A DNA stretch of 64,000 nt, from positions 2,914,001 through 2,978,000 of the forward strand of contig NC_070565.1 in NCBI RefSeq assembly GCF_026914185.1, written 5' to 3'. Made by a program: the position numbers and the translations under genes. Each line of letters starts with the position of its first letter. Positions within the stretch are counted from its first letter, which is position 1. Source of the DNA: Puccinia triticina. Taxonomy: Eukaryota > Basidiomycota > Pucciniomycetes > Pucciniales > Pucciniaceae. Positions 42,748-53,739 of the stretch are shown piece after piece. Under the pieces are notes generated by a model. That model searched no databases and was not told the DNA's origin. It saw only the letters and a list, made by a program, of their open reading frames with translations.

Positions 42748-45255
42748 TATAATATCTTGCAATCAAGGCTACTTCCCTTTCTTGACCAATATTTTGTTAT
42801 ATCCCCAAGAATATATCAAGCCTGTGTTTTCATGATTTGATTCTTATCTGCAGAAACCAAGTGCCTGATATTAAAATTCTCTCTTTTTAAAATCATGCTC
42901 AAAAAAATTTCTTCTTTTCAACTTAAATTGTTGGAATTTCACTTGTCCTTGATCTCCTTCTTCTTCTTTCACACACCTGTCAATATTTTTTTTCTATCTG
43001 CCATGCATGTGTTTTCTTTTTCCTATTCAGTATGCCTCATCGTTTTGCCCACAAGCTCAACATATTTTATCTATTCTATTTAGAACATGTTAGATAGTAA
43101 TAGATACAGTGTTTCAGCCCAGGTAATGAAAGATTTCAGAAGACTAAAAGATTTATTTCTTGTTAGAAAAACTAGTCTAGATATATAAAGACGTGAAATA
43201 AAATCTAGTTTGGATTTTACCTAAAAGCAGGCAAGTAGACCGCTGCCTGATTCAATGAAGAATATAAAAAGAATTTATTGGAAAGAGGGATTCTCTTTCT
43301 CTGTGACTGAGGATGAGTTCAATCTGCGGCAATAGTCACTTGATTAGCATCTTGTCTCATTCCTCTCTAAGGATATTTGTCCTTACTAGAGCTGCCCGGT
43401 GGGGCTCTTTTTTCCATTTTGCTGGGAGTGTGTGAAACAACGTATGAGCGCTTCCACTTCGTCTGTATTTATGTGACGGGAATTTTTGCCTTTGAGTCTT
43501 TTGTTTCTGCTTTGCACTTCTATTTTCCAAAGAGACTACTCACTGATTTGTTCTCCAGCTCTTTGAGCGGAATCAGTTTGGTCCGTCTTTTCCTGTTCAA
43601 TGTCTGCGGAGGTTATTGGGATGCAGAATTAGCACAACATCTGGGTCAGCACGTCAGAAGTTTATTCAGCCGCTTACCTTTGGCGCTAGCTTTGGATATT
43701 CTATCTGCAAGTGATTGACAATTGGGATTTTCCTTGAGTCTGATTTTTCTGCTTGCTGGAGTCAGACCTGCATAAACCAAATTTGGAGTTTCAGTTTTAC
43801 AACTCTGTGCGGCCTTTTTGGACTGCGGAAGTGGTTCGCTTTGCTTACCATGTTCGCAGCTGATGTAGCTCTTGGCTGCTCTCTCAATTTATGAGCGTTG
43901 CACCGTTTGCCTGAGTTTTTATTCTCACAGGTAACTGTAAGCCTGCCTCCTGTGAGCTCACAACAACAGTCATGGTAGTGCTGTTGAGTGTAATTTAGGA
44001 CTAGTGCATGTTGAATATGCATTGTTGTGTTTGCACGGGAACGTACGGGTGCATTTAAGTTTCATCTCTGAAAATTTTCTTCCCTCACTTCGGTACCGCT
44101 CTCAAGTCATTGGGATTGTGGGCAATCAATACTTCAAGACATCAAGTCAAGAAAACACAAGAAGAAAGTCACGGGGTACAGCCATTCTTGAAAAGCTTGC
44201 GGGCTCGAGGCTGAAAAAAGATTTTTTTTTATTTCAGCCAAAGGCCTGTACAGCTTCACTGTACAGGCAGTCAAAATCTCTTTGGGCGGCTGTTTGGCTC
44301 GATGAGGGTGTGGGGCTGGCCACAGGGCAGGGGAGGGGGATGCGGCAAAGGGTCCCATGAGTGTAAAATTGGTCCAGGATTCCGATGGTCCAACCCTTGA
44401 GGCCCCAAAGTTAAAAACAAAGAAAGTAGTGATTTTCTTACAATCACATTACTGTATGCAGCCTGTCATACAGGGGCTATACAGGCTTTGAGGCTGAAAA
44501 TAGCAGTCCAAAAGTTGGGCCTATTCAACCGCAAGCTTTTTGAGAATGGCTGTAAAGATCAAATATCAATACATTAAACTTGTCAATCAACTTACACTTC
44601 TCATCAATATTCAATCATCTAGTCAAGTCACCAAAAGGTCAACTTTTTTAGGAGGAGCTACTCAACAAAATACTCTAGGTTCACATTATGTTTGTGTATT
44701 GTCTGAGTTGGTTTTGATTAGAGTAACTACTAAAACTTGTTTTCTCTTTAGTGTGTTTTGTTCTAGTCTTGTTTTCTCAAGTGTCATTTACGCTGTTCAG
44801 TTTCCAGTATAGATAGCATCTTTGCTCTGTGTGTTATTTCTTTTCTTCTTTTCTTTATTGATTGTGTGATTCTCAACTTATCATATTTGCTTCATTCATT
44901 ATTTTGTTTAGTCCATTTATCTACTACTACTGACTGGAAAAATAAATAACAGATTCCAAACAAAGAGTGATTCACGTCTCATCACAAGTGCCACAGGCCC
45001 ACCTCTAACAGAGTACTTAGGCCTTGACTCCCTGTACCCTCCTAGCTCAGTAAGGAAGTATTGACCACTTCCCCTGAGCTAGGTGAGCATTCCCCTCTTC
45101 CATTTACTTCCTCTTCTTATCTCTAGTTTTATATAGCTGTGGAGGGAAGTACTGGGCACTTCCCCTGAGCTATCCTATTTGAAAATTCAGAGATACAGTG
45201 GTTCTAGAATCCCTCCAAGGCCATTGCCTTGTCCCACTCCCAGAATCCGCTGGGC
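42748..45255. other. Intergenic; one inverted-repeat element at 44225-44505
   Basis: CAGCCAAAGGCCTGTACAGC and CTGTACAGGC at 44236-44271 pair with the complements at 44461-44500 (GCCTGTCATACAGGGGC, CTATACAGGC), suggesting a ~280-bp MITE-like unit. CACTTCCCCTGAGCTA recurs at 45068 and 45157. Open frames such as 43377-43718 show no family features. Confidence 0.35.
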
Positions 45256-45636
45256 CTAAGCTCGCCGCGTGGGAGGGGGCAAAATTATGGAGGCCCTGAA
45301 CCGCCAGTCTGGCCAGTTATTTTTGACAACTCCGGATTTTGAATCCCTCCGCCAAAGAAGCCAGATGAGGTGAAATGGCCAATTGAAGAGGTTCACCATA
45401 CAAGCCATACTGCGGTCCGTTAAAGGGGTGTTTGGAGAAGGAGTACCCGAGCTCACTCCCCTGGAACTCCTCAGGGAAGAGGTGGACCGTAAGAAGAGGG
45501 GAGAGAAAGAAGAAGGCTCTCTCCTCTCCGTCCCATCCACGGGCAGCTTGAGACGAAAGTGAAATTCTGTAAAAATCCCCAGAGGAGGGCCGTGTGAAAA
45601 GCCAGATAATGCCCCCACGCGCCAGTATGAAGACAT
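45256..45636 (-). other. 126-codon open frame, possibly repeat-derived
   Basis: It contains GALSGFSHGPPLGIFTEFHF and a Ser/Arg/Pro-rich body. I do not recognise a domain. The GPPLGIF-type string and the lack of introns or a partner make a repeat-derived frame as likely as a gene. Confidence 0.25.
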
Positions 45637-45869
45637 ATCATGATGAAGTAGACAGCGGTAGCTCAGCCTCAGCGCCCGCCTGTAGCAACTAAGAAGGTGG
45701 AGTTGTGACCAGATTTCTGCTCATCAGATGCCACAGGTCAGCATAGCTTAACGTCCTAAACAGCCAATATATGTAGCCGAAATGCCGCTAAATGTAATTA
45801 TTATTGAAGAGTTGCATGTTTGGTTGAATACAAAAGTTATGAGTGTGTCTCGAAAAAAAGAAAGATAAT

Positions 45870-48393
45870 TTAGAAGGCTATTGAACCAGACCAATAATTA
45901 AAATTGTAAGTTTTTGGGAGAGCATCGACTGGTCGGCCTTGTAAGCTGATCAGCGTTTCGCCTTTATCATTCAATAATTCTAGCAGCTGATTTCCAGGCT
46001 CGAGAGGTGCAGAAATCAAGATTCCGGTACCATCTACCTCTGCTTCGTTATTGTTTGATAAGTCTTCGACAATCTGACAAAGGTTTGATCCATTCACGGA
46101 GGGTGAAGTTTCGTTGAGAGGGAACAATGCTTGCTCCAACACTTGGTACCCTGACAATATCCTCACCGCGCTCACCGTGGTGTTTGGAGCTGGAATCACG
46201 TATCCGTATATTCTATCCTCCGTCGTGTTGGCAAAGGCTATTGCATAGACAGAGAAAAGACAAGCCACGGCGGTGAGCCTTGGGTTTTATAGTGCACGGT
46301 TCTTGGCATTCATTACAATACTGACCTGGAGCAGGGAGAAGATCATCAGTGGCAGGTGCGTTTTTTACGTGCGGTCTGTACCAGATGTACATTGTCGTCC
46401 TGATGTGAAATGGGGACTCCTGATCAGATTTCTTTCGAGTGAAGTAAGAAACTGTGAGCAATCATCTCTATTTGACGTACTGGTTCATTACGGGGGGAGT
46501 TCCGGTCTTGTACCACCTTCCGTTTCAAAATAGATAGATGGTTTGTAAAATGAGGAAATTGATCAATCAGCACTACAACCATGTGGTGGACCAGATACTC
46601 CTAGAGTAGAAGTCCGCTGTTGACTCACTGATTGAAATAAGATAGCATGTTTAAAAAGGCCGTATGTGAAAACCCGTCAACGTATTGGAGGGAAGAAACC
46701 ATTCCCGAGGGTAAGTTAGCTGAGGGTTGGGGATCTCTCAAGTAATGTGACTCTCCCTACGAAAAAAGAAGCCAGTTAGTCATCATAGGGATCCAGTTGG
46801 GAAGATCATCGTCGTTATCATCAAGGGTAAGAGCACGAATTTCTCCTTCCCTTACTTCACATGAGACTGACTCACATAGTCATTCCAAGTCAGCAGTTCA
46901 ATAAACTCAGGTGGGACTCGTTGTTTGATCAAGTTGGTGTAGCGATTAACCATCATCCAATCATCACTGCGGTAGATATAATTGTCGGTCGGAGAGGGAT
47001 TGATATGCTTGAAAAAAAGTGGAGCGACGGGTGCAGCAAAGGTTTTGTGTACGGCCCGACTGGCTAACATGGAAGCTTTGTCGGGAAAATAAAGGGTCTC
47101 TTGTGCAGTCACGTTCTCGTTAACTTGCTCGAAATTTGCCGGCTCTATGTCGCTGTTGTGCGGCCAGGCATCCCACGATAAAAGGCCATCCGCACATCGG
47201 CTAGTTGAGGGTTTGATACCAGTCCAACCTGGGCTATATAAAAGCATGCAGAAAGACAATCGGGAAAGGTCGGATCAATTTCTTTACCCCTGGTCAATAA
47301 TTGTCCCTGATAGACAAATGTCCTCGTGGGAGATACCCAAAGCGTCGCCGTTGCTCACACAAAATAGGTCTGAATTCATGTGGCATTTCATTTGTTGGAT
47401 CAGTGAAATTGCTTAATGCAATGTCATCAACAAACAATGTGAAAGACTTACATCAACACCTTGTCCGCGCAATGAAGCTTTCAAAGTGCACCAAGCAGCT
47501 GTGTAGTTTTGGTTAGCATCCTGAAGATATCGAAACCCAATGTGAGAAAGGAAAAAAAATCTCAGACATCATTTCGTAATTCCCCTTCAGAGTCTTAGGT
47601 TTCTACCAAGAAACACATTCTCACCATAAACGTTCCTGGTACCTCACCAGAAAACGTTGAAATAAACGTCTTTTTACGATACTGAAATCGAGCGGGATGC
47701 TTTGCAAACTGCAACACGCGCTTCTGGATGTCTTTTGAAGACCCAGGGTAAGCGTAATAGTTCATATCAAATGCTACGACGCGGCCCCAGTTCTTATCAT
47801 CAGTCGAATTGCTGAGGATCTCAATAGATAATTTCCTGTAGAAATGATATCGAACTCAACACATGAAAACCTTGAATCCAAGTGATTTAGCCGATTCATA
47901 GATCATGGGCAGTTGAACATCATTAGAAGCATCTGTTCCGATGTTGATCGCAAAAGCATCGATGTGTGCTTCTTGAGCAGTCCTCACTAAAAAAACACAT
48001 TCATTCAAAAGGCAAAAGAAGAAGAATGTTTCGAAACCATCAGTTTTTTTGGCGTCTCTCAATCGAGATCTACCTTGGTTGATGGTGCGCCCGAGATAAT
48101 GAAAGGAAATAAAAATCTTAACTGTCTGAAATCCATTGTTCCTTGGTGTAGTTTTGAGCATTCCCCGCTACGACATGTGCAAAAACGTAGCGCTGAGTTT
48201 TTTTGACTCTTTTCTGTTGTTCTTCGACCTCGATTTCCTCTTTTGATAGTGTCTCATTCAGGTCATGCGTTTCTTCTGAGCTCGAATTAGTCGCGAAACT
48301 TTCATTATCATAGATGGCCGCCTCGGAAGATGGCCGACCACGAGTTAGTGAGGCCACCCAAAATCCCCAGATCAATCCGGTTATCAGCCGCAT
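45870..48393 (-). CDS. Secreted GH71 alpha-1,3-glucanase, 541 aa, 10 exons
   Basis: GH71 enzymes hydrolyse alpha-1,3-glucan, a fungal wall polymer. Exons: 48393-48123, 47986-47861, 47773-47625, 47520-47452, 47369-47359, 47233-46876, 46756-46629, 46516-46477, 46431-46326, 46237-45870. All junctions keep frame (1,626 nt). MRLITGLIWGFWVASLTRG is a signal peptide. Family landmarks: RYVFAHVVAGNAQNYTKEQW, AHIDAFAINIGTD, SLGFKVFMSFDMNYYAYPG, KTFISTFSGE, PGWTGIKPS, DGLLSWDAWPHN, LLTWNDYGESHYL and TMYIWYRPHVKN, in order. Exon 5 is an 11-nt microexon coding TYF plus part of V. Intron 8 is only 45 nt. The enzyme may remodel the fungus's own wall; expression timing cannot be read from sequence. Confidence 0.9.
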
Positions 48394-50192
48394 GTTTCAA
48401 GCTGAAAGTTATGAGGTTTAAGAACATCAATCCATGCGCAACCAAACCAGTATCAGCGGGCGGGACATCATGATTGATGGATTTGGAGGCAAAATTGACT
48501 CGACTTACCAAAGACAAGTTCACTAGGAGGAATTCTGCTTAAATTGAAGCTCAACGCAAGCCAAGATTTAACTGAGCGAAATTTCTGTCGGCCAAGTTTT
48601 TCGGGAAAATGGGCAGAAGTTTGTCCGGTAAGCTGTAGAGATAGCTTGAACTATGATAGTAGTTGAGAGCAGCTGGTGATGAAGGAATGATCTACTGAGT
48701 GCGGTGATGTCCAAAGGCCGAGAGCTTTATGCTTTATTACAAGGGCTTCTTTTCGTCAAATAGGTGCGGTGAGCTTACTATAGCCCGAGGAGCTGGCATG
48801 AAAACGACGGACATTGCAGATAAGTGGGTTGTTTTCTTTTCAGGTATTCAGGACGGAGACAAGCTGCATTTCTCCTTGTCGCTCCTTGTAATCCATGACG
48901 CGTTTGCATGAGTTTGCATACTTACCAAAATGTGCCCGCCCTAAGATAGCTTGGGGGCCATTGCTGGAGTCGTCTTCGATGCGATCTCCGAGCGTTCGAA
49001 GGAGGGATGGCCTGACCTGGCCTGACAGCAAGGAGTTGTGAACAACAGAAATGTACTTTGCCCTCCAATTCCTCCCCCAGACCTGGCCCTGGGCAAAAGT
49101 GCCTTGTTCGCCTTGTGTGGCAGTAGGTGGCAGACCGCATGATTTTCTTAGAGGCAATCGCCATGATAACGCGATGTTTGATTATTCTTGCGGGATGATC
49201 AACATGTTACCATGACATGTCTAGACGGGATATGCATCAGCTCACCACCCCGGTTGTGTACTATGAAGGTTTGTATCCGTTTACACAGGTCATATCGCTT
49301 CCGACTTGACATAAGTGTGCATGTATCTCTGATTCTGGCTGATTTTGCGGAGCTTTTTGTCTCGCGCCAAGTAATGTCCTTTCAGAGGTCCTGACTCCTT
49401 TCAGCATGATCTTGAAGGATATATTCATAGGACATATTCATATACCGAGCAGACGCCATATTTGAGGCACATTGTTTTGTCCTCCAAGGATTGCTACGCT
49501 CGTGCAGATTGCCCATGACCTCCCAGCTGACACGCATATCCAGCTCACGATGATTGTACGCGTTTTTTGGATGTATTCCTGATATCACGTAGAGAGGACC
49601 AGGCTTGACTTGCTCCCCATAGTCAACCCGAAACTGCACGTCAACCAAAAAAACGGAAGGTTTAAGGTTTGAACCGACGCAAAATTTTGTTCGTCTTTCT
49701 CCCTAACTGTGTATTCATGTAAATCGTAATATTGAGGGGCTGGTTATGATATGTGAGCTTAGGGACTTTTACCAAACAGCAACCAAGCCGCGAAAGCGCT
49801 CGCTGCCCATGGGGGATGGGAGGGTGGGCTTCAGCTGAAAGAGGAATTATCAATCATCATTGGAGCATTGGCTTGGGGCAGAGGCCAGTTGTCTTGTAAT
49901 GACATTCCAGCCTCCAGGTACCTAAATTTAATTTTGATGCAAGAGTCAATCAGAATGGATTGGCTTGGCTTGAACCTTGAGTGAAAAGTATCAAAATCTA
50001 GAAGGACTGAGAGAGGTGCTATATAGGCTCAGGGATCTCATCCTCACAAAAAAGTAGCACACATTGGGGCCCCGGGCCGGGGGCAACCCTCACCATTTGG
50101 CATTTCTAGCAAGATGTGAGATGAGGAGTGAGATTTATGATTACAAGATTTGAGTGAGGAACTAATCTACAAGAATTGGGATGAAAACCTAG
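48394..50192. other. GH71 upstream region and orphan coding-like segments
   Basis: 48394-48840 is GH71 leader/promoter side. Further up the minus strand, two segments look coding: 49157-48915 (KYISVVHNSLLSGQVRPSLL, DSSNGPQAILGRAHFG followed by GTAAGT) and 49635-49520 (FRVDYGEQVKPGPLYVISG, NHRELDMRVSWE) preceded by a GTGCAG acceptor. I could not join them or name a family, and no start codon was settled. They may be exons of one unrecognised gene. Confidence 0.3.
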
Positions 50193-52001
50193 TCACTGCT
50201 GATGTTCTTCAAGGATTTGTTTGATTTGTTGAGTCAAGTTTTCACACCCGTAGAAAAAAACACTATTAAAGAAGTGTTTGAATGCTGTGGGGAGTTTTTT
50301 ATCATTTCTCATTCTTAAATGGACCCAAAGATCTTGGTGTTCCATTTTCATCCAAGCTTCTACAAAATGCCAAAGAATGGCACATGATGTCACATTTGCC
50401 CGTATTTTACCTTTAGCATAATCCAACATTGTCATCTTTTTCTCATTGAACATTTCATTTTCCTCCAAAGGGTTTTTTATACAGTTTTGGAATTCTTTGA
50501 ATATTCTTACAGCTCTCTCCATTTCCTTTTGATAGTATTTTTTCTCATTATCTTGTTGATCTATCTTGTAAGGGAGGATTGCAATAATCATCTCAACATA
50601 AAATAAGAAAACTGGGAAGATATGGGGAAGATCAAACAAAACTGTGTCTCTCTTCAATTGCTTGACATCAATATTTGCTTTTTTGTTCCAATATTTATAC
50701 CACAGTCCCACATCATTCATGAATTCCAGCATTTTTCCTGGGATCTCGTTTGATAGTATTCCTTTGTGATCCATTTTCAAAATCTTACAAGCTCTGAAAA
50801 GTAAAGGTTTAGTTATTAAAAATTGCCCTTTCTTAGGTTTAGGCATTGATTTCAGGATATAGCCTAGATGTCTTCTATGAATTTCTTGATCCTGGGGCAT
50901 ATTTCCATTTTTAAAAATATCCATGTAAAAGTTCAGCCTTTTTAAGTTGTTGCATGAGGTTTCTGGATCAAGACTTTTAATCTTTGCTGAGATATTCTCT
51001 CTTGCTCTGCAATTTGCAAGTGATGTTTCTTCTTTCACAAAATTAGGAAGAAAACTTGATGATCCTTTTGAATATTCAGACATTCCTACACCTGAAATTG
51101 TTCCTGAAATATTGCCTTGGATCTTGAGAATGGAAACCTTGTTTTCATTTCCATCAGAGGGCTGTAAATAAGATGAGGCTCTCAGTGATTCATTTTTCTT
51201 TCTTTTAGAACCCCTGGGACCACCATTCATTTTTACTGACTCAATTTTCACAAGAAATCCACCAGGATCAGGAGATGCTTGGGTGAAAAAACAAGCATTT
51301 CCCAATGGCTCTTTCTTCATAAGAACTAAAAACTCATCTGTTGCCTGGATTCCTGGTTGTGTTTTTAAAGATTTTACCTGGTGTTTAGCTGAATTGCATG
51401 TGTGGTCTTGGCCAAACCCGTAGACCAACTCTTTTGCAGTCCAACTGGATTTTGGATTTCCTTCTTGTAAGCTGGGTTGAAATATATAAGGATTGGCAGT
51501 CTCCTTCAAATTGGGTGCTGTTGCAGATACCAATGAAGAATATCCCAAAGGCTTGTGAAACAGTCCAGCTGATTGTGGTTTTAATTTGTCATCTGTGCTT
51601 GTGGTCAGCATGGTTTCAGCATGTTTCTGTTTTACAAACTGCCTGTCTTCAACTTTTTCCTTCTTTATCATGGGGGTATTAACATTCAACTGAGTTTGCA
51701 TTAAACAGGCCTCTGGAAAACCAATTTCATGAATATTGTGATGTTTTGTTGAGACGCCGACTTGGCCTTCAACAAAACTGGTAGTGATAGGTTCAGAAGA
51801 AACAAATAGGAAATCATCTGTGGGGCACTTGCTGTATACATTGACCTTATTGGAATCAATCCGTTTTCTTGTTGGATTTGGTGTCAAGCAAGATTTGGTT
51901 GAGGGATCCACAAGCTGTCTGCCAGGAATTTGAAAGTCATCAGTCCCCCTCAGGGCACAGATGAACAAAAACCCAAGAAGGAGATGTATGTGCTGTTTCA
52001 T
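50193..52001 (-). CDS. Secreted protein of unknown function, 602 aa (effector candidate)
   Basis: A single uninterrupted frame starts MKQHIHLLLGFLFICALRG, a clear signal peptide, followed by TDDFQIPGRQLVDPSTKSC. Residues ~20-330 are Ser/Lys-rich and probably disordered, with an alternating Lys-Glu/Lys-Lys character (MIKKEKVEDRQF). The C-terminal ~230 residues are helical and look folded (NLKRLNFYMDIFKNGNMPQD, DLPHIFPVFLFYVEMIIAIL, CAILWHFVEAWMKMEHQDLW). I recognise no domain. An intronless, large, lineage-type secreted protein next to repeats fits rust secreted families; the effector role is inference. The 70% AT composition matches its surroundings. Confidence 0.75.
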   Translation of the reverse strand: MKQHIHLLLGFLFICALRGTDDFQIPGRQLVDPSTKSCLTPNPTRKRIDSNKVNVYSKCPTDDFLFVSSEPITTSFVEGQVGVSTKHHNIHEIGFPEACLMQTQLNVNTPMIKKEKVEDRQFVKQKHAETMLTTSTDDKLKPQSAGLFHKPLGYSSLVSATAPNLKETANPYIFQPSLQEGNPKSSWTAKELVYGFGQDHTCNSAKHQVKSLKTQPGIQATDEFLVLMKKEPLGNACFFTQASPDPGGFLVKIESVKMNGGPRGSKRKKNESLRASSYLQPSDGNENKVSILKIQGNISGTISGVGMSEYSKGSSSFLPNFVKEETSLANCRARENISAKIKSLDPETSCNNLKRLNFYMDIFKNGNMPQDQEIHRRHLGYILKSMPKPKKGQFLITKPLLFRACKILKMDHKGILSNEIPGKMLEFMNDVGLWYKYWNKKANIDVKQLKRDTVLFDLPHIFPVFLFYVEMIIAILPYKIDQQDNEKKYYQKEMERAVRIFKEFQNCIKNPLEENEMFNEKKMTMLDYAKGKIRANVTSCAILWHFVEAWMKMEHQDLWVHLRMRNDKKLPTAFKHFFNSVFFYGCENLTQQIKQILEEHQQ

Positions 52002-52884
52002 GTTTGCTGAGATGACTGCTCAATCCATAGAACAAAGAAATTGTGATGGGTTTCCCCTTGTATAAGCAGATCCAGTGTTAAAGAAGGGTGATGCACTGAG
52101 TCAAACTACTTGCCAGGTAGTGGATAGAACTGTGGGGAAGAGGTTGTGGGTCAGACAGGGAACCATTAGCCAACATACATCCGATTTCAAACTGGAAGCT
52201 ATGTATTAATAACGCACCTTGTAGAACTAACCCACATGAAACTTGCAACCTCGACACCCATCAAACAAGAGTCTTCAACCAAGGGTTTCGTTGTGCGGGC
52301 CTTCAAGTTAGACGGTGGTCATTGGTCCTGTTGGAGGCCGGGGTAGAGCCAATGTGGTAAACTTAGCAAATACCAAGTTTATTCATCTTTATGCATGTAC
52401 TTCCCGTTGTACATACATACTCTACTGCGGCTGCGCCCATTTGTACCTAGTCTAGTCCAAGGCGCCCGGTAGCGGTTCCACTCTTTCCTCACCGAGTTTG
52501 GACCGATACCGGGGCGCACTTGAGCTAATCACCTCGACGCACATCTTATCGTCAGAGTGCATTCTCTGAGGAGTCTTACAGGTCCAAGTCTTCGGCGTGT
52601 CGATAGGTCTCGTCCATCATCCATGACAACCGGGCACAACAGGCATCGGCTAGCAATGAGGAATCCTCCCCGGCGACCTGCTCCTGCTATGTACCCCGGT
52701 ATACAAGGCAAAAAGGAATGGTGTGTGCCCACTGTCAAGAGAAAGCCTGAGACCCTGCGGGGCCCTCCTCTGAGAGGCTTTGTTAAGCTCGCGCAGGGTC
52801 CGTCTCTGGCGGGGAGTCGCACTTGGTGCGAGGCGCTTCGCGCCGTGCCCCCCGGCAGGCGAGGGCGAGGGACGTGTGGCAAGT
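52002..52884. other. Gene-free stretch with GC-rich repeat and possible Helitron end
   Basis: 52429-52450 has GGC-TGC-GCC, nine bases, then CTAG and T, resembling the Helitron 3' ends at 21.4 and 21.8 kb but on the plus strand and with a shorter stem. 52735-52880 is GC-rich (GAGAGGCTTTGTTAAGCTCG..) and resembles 16480-16505 and 18430-18500. Confidence 0.35.
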
Positions 52885-53206
52885 TCCCGGAACTCAAGAC
52901 TCAATCTGAACGAGACCGATTCAAGGCTCTCCACGCCAAGCATGATGATCAAGCCCAGGTATCCGGTCGACTTTTCGTTGCAATTCGTGAGGAGTGTCAC
53001 AGACAAGCAATTGCTGTTCTGTAGCTCGGAATGAACCAAGAATCATCACTTACATCCAGCAGCGGCGACAAGTTTATTGAATAACTGGTCTTGATCGTCA
53101 TGCTCGTCGTGGAGGGCCTTATTAAATTGGTCTCGTTCAGCTTGAGTCTCGAGTGAGTCGGCTTTGGGTTGGATAGCTTGTGATTTCTTCCTTATCCGCT
53201 GAGAGG
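52885..53206. other. Inverted pair of exon-like segments
   Basis: The minus strand 53206-53052 reads QPKADSLETQAERDQFNKAL, HDEHDDQDQLFNKLVAAAG, bounded by a CTCAG acceptor and a GTAAGT donor. The plus strand 52885-52970 reads ELKTQSERDRFKALHAKHDD, QAQ. The two are inverted, diverged copies of the same coding piece, ~80 bp apart. Parent gene not recognised. Confidence 0.45.
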
Positions 53207-53739
53207 TTCGAAATAGGGACTAATACCGACGCTGGCCAGGGTGCTCATCCATCCCATCGTGCGTGGTCGTGTTTAGTCGTGGTCGGATGTGGGGTGGTTG
53301 GTGGTCGAGAGTGGCTGGGACAGCAACATTCAATTTGTCAAGTGTTCAGGGCCTGCACCATACCCTCAGCCTTTGGTCAGATTTTCCTACATAGATATCA
53401 ATCCAGTTTTCGGATCAATTCAATTGTTTCCTGCTGAGGTCCAGCACACTCTACTCGAACTCCCTAATCTCACTGGCGGTGACAGGAATACTCACGCTGG
53501 CTCTGTTGATTGTTCCATTCTGGATTGATTTTAAAATGGGGCTTTCTGTTCTCTGTTAAACATACACTTTCACTTTGTCTATGCGTTCTTAGTATGATTT
53601 TTCTTGGTTTTTCACAAAAATGCTCTACAAATCTATTGAAAAAGAGAAACATTTGCCTACATCTCTATTGAAAACTACAAACACATGTTTGACGGAATAT
53701 TTTTACAGCGGACCAAAACACCTCAATCAAAAAGTCTGT
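53207..53739. other. Downstream flank of the acyl-CoA oxidase gene
   Basis: AT-rich; no gene, repeat or terminal inverted repeat recognised. Confidence 0.35.

Noticed and set aside
43377..43718. 113-codon hydrophobic frame as a membrane protein gene
   Set aside because: No family features, intron signals or conservation cue; typical chance frame in AT-rich DNA.
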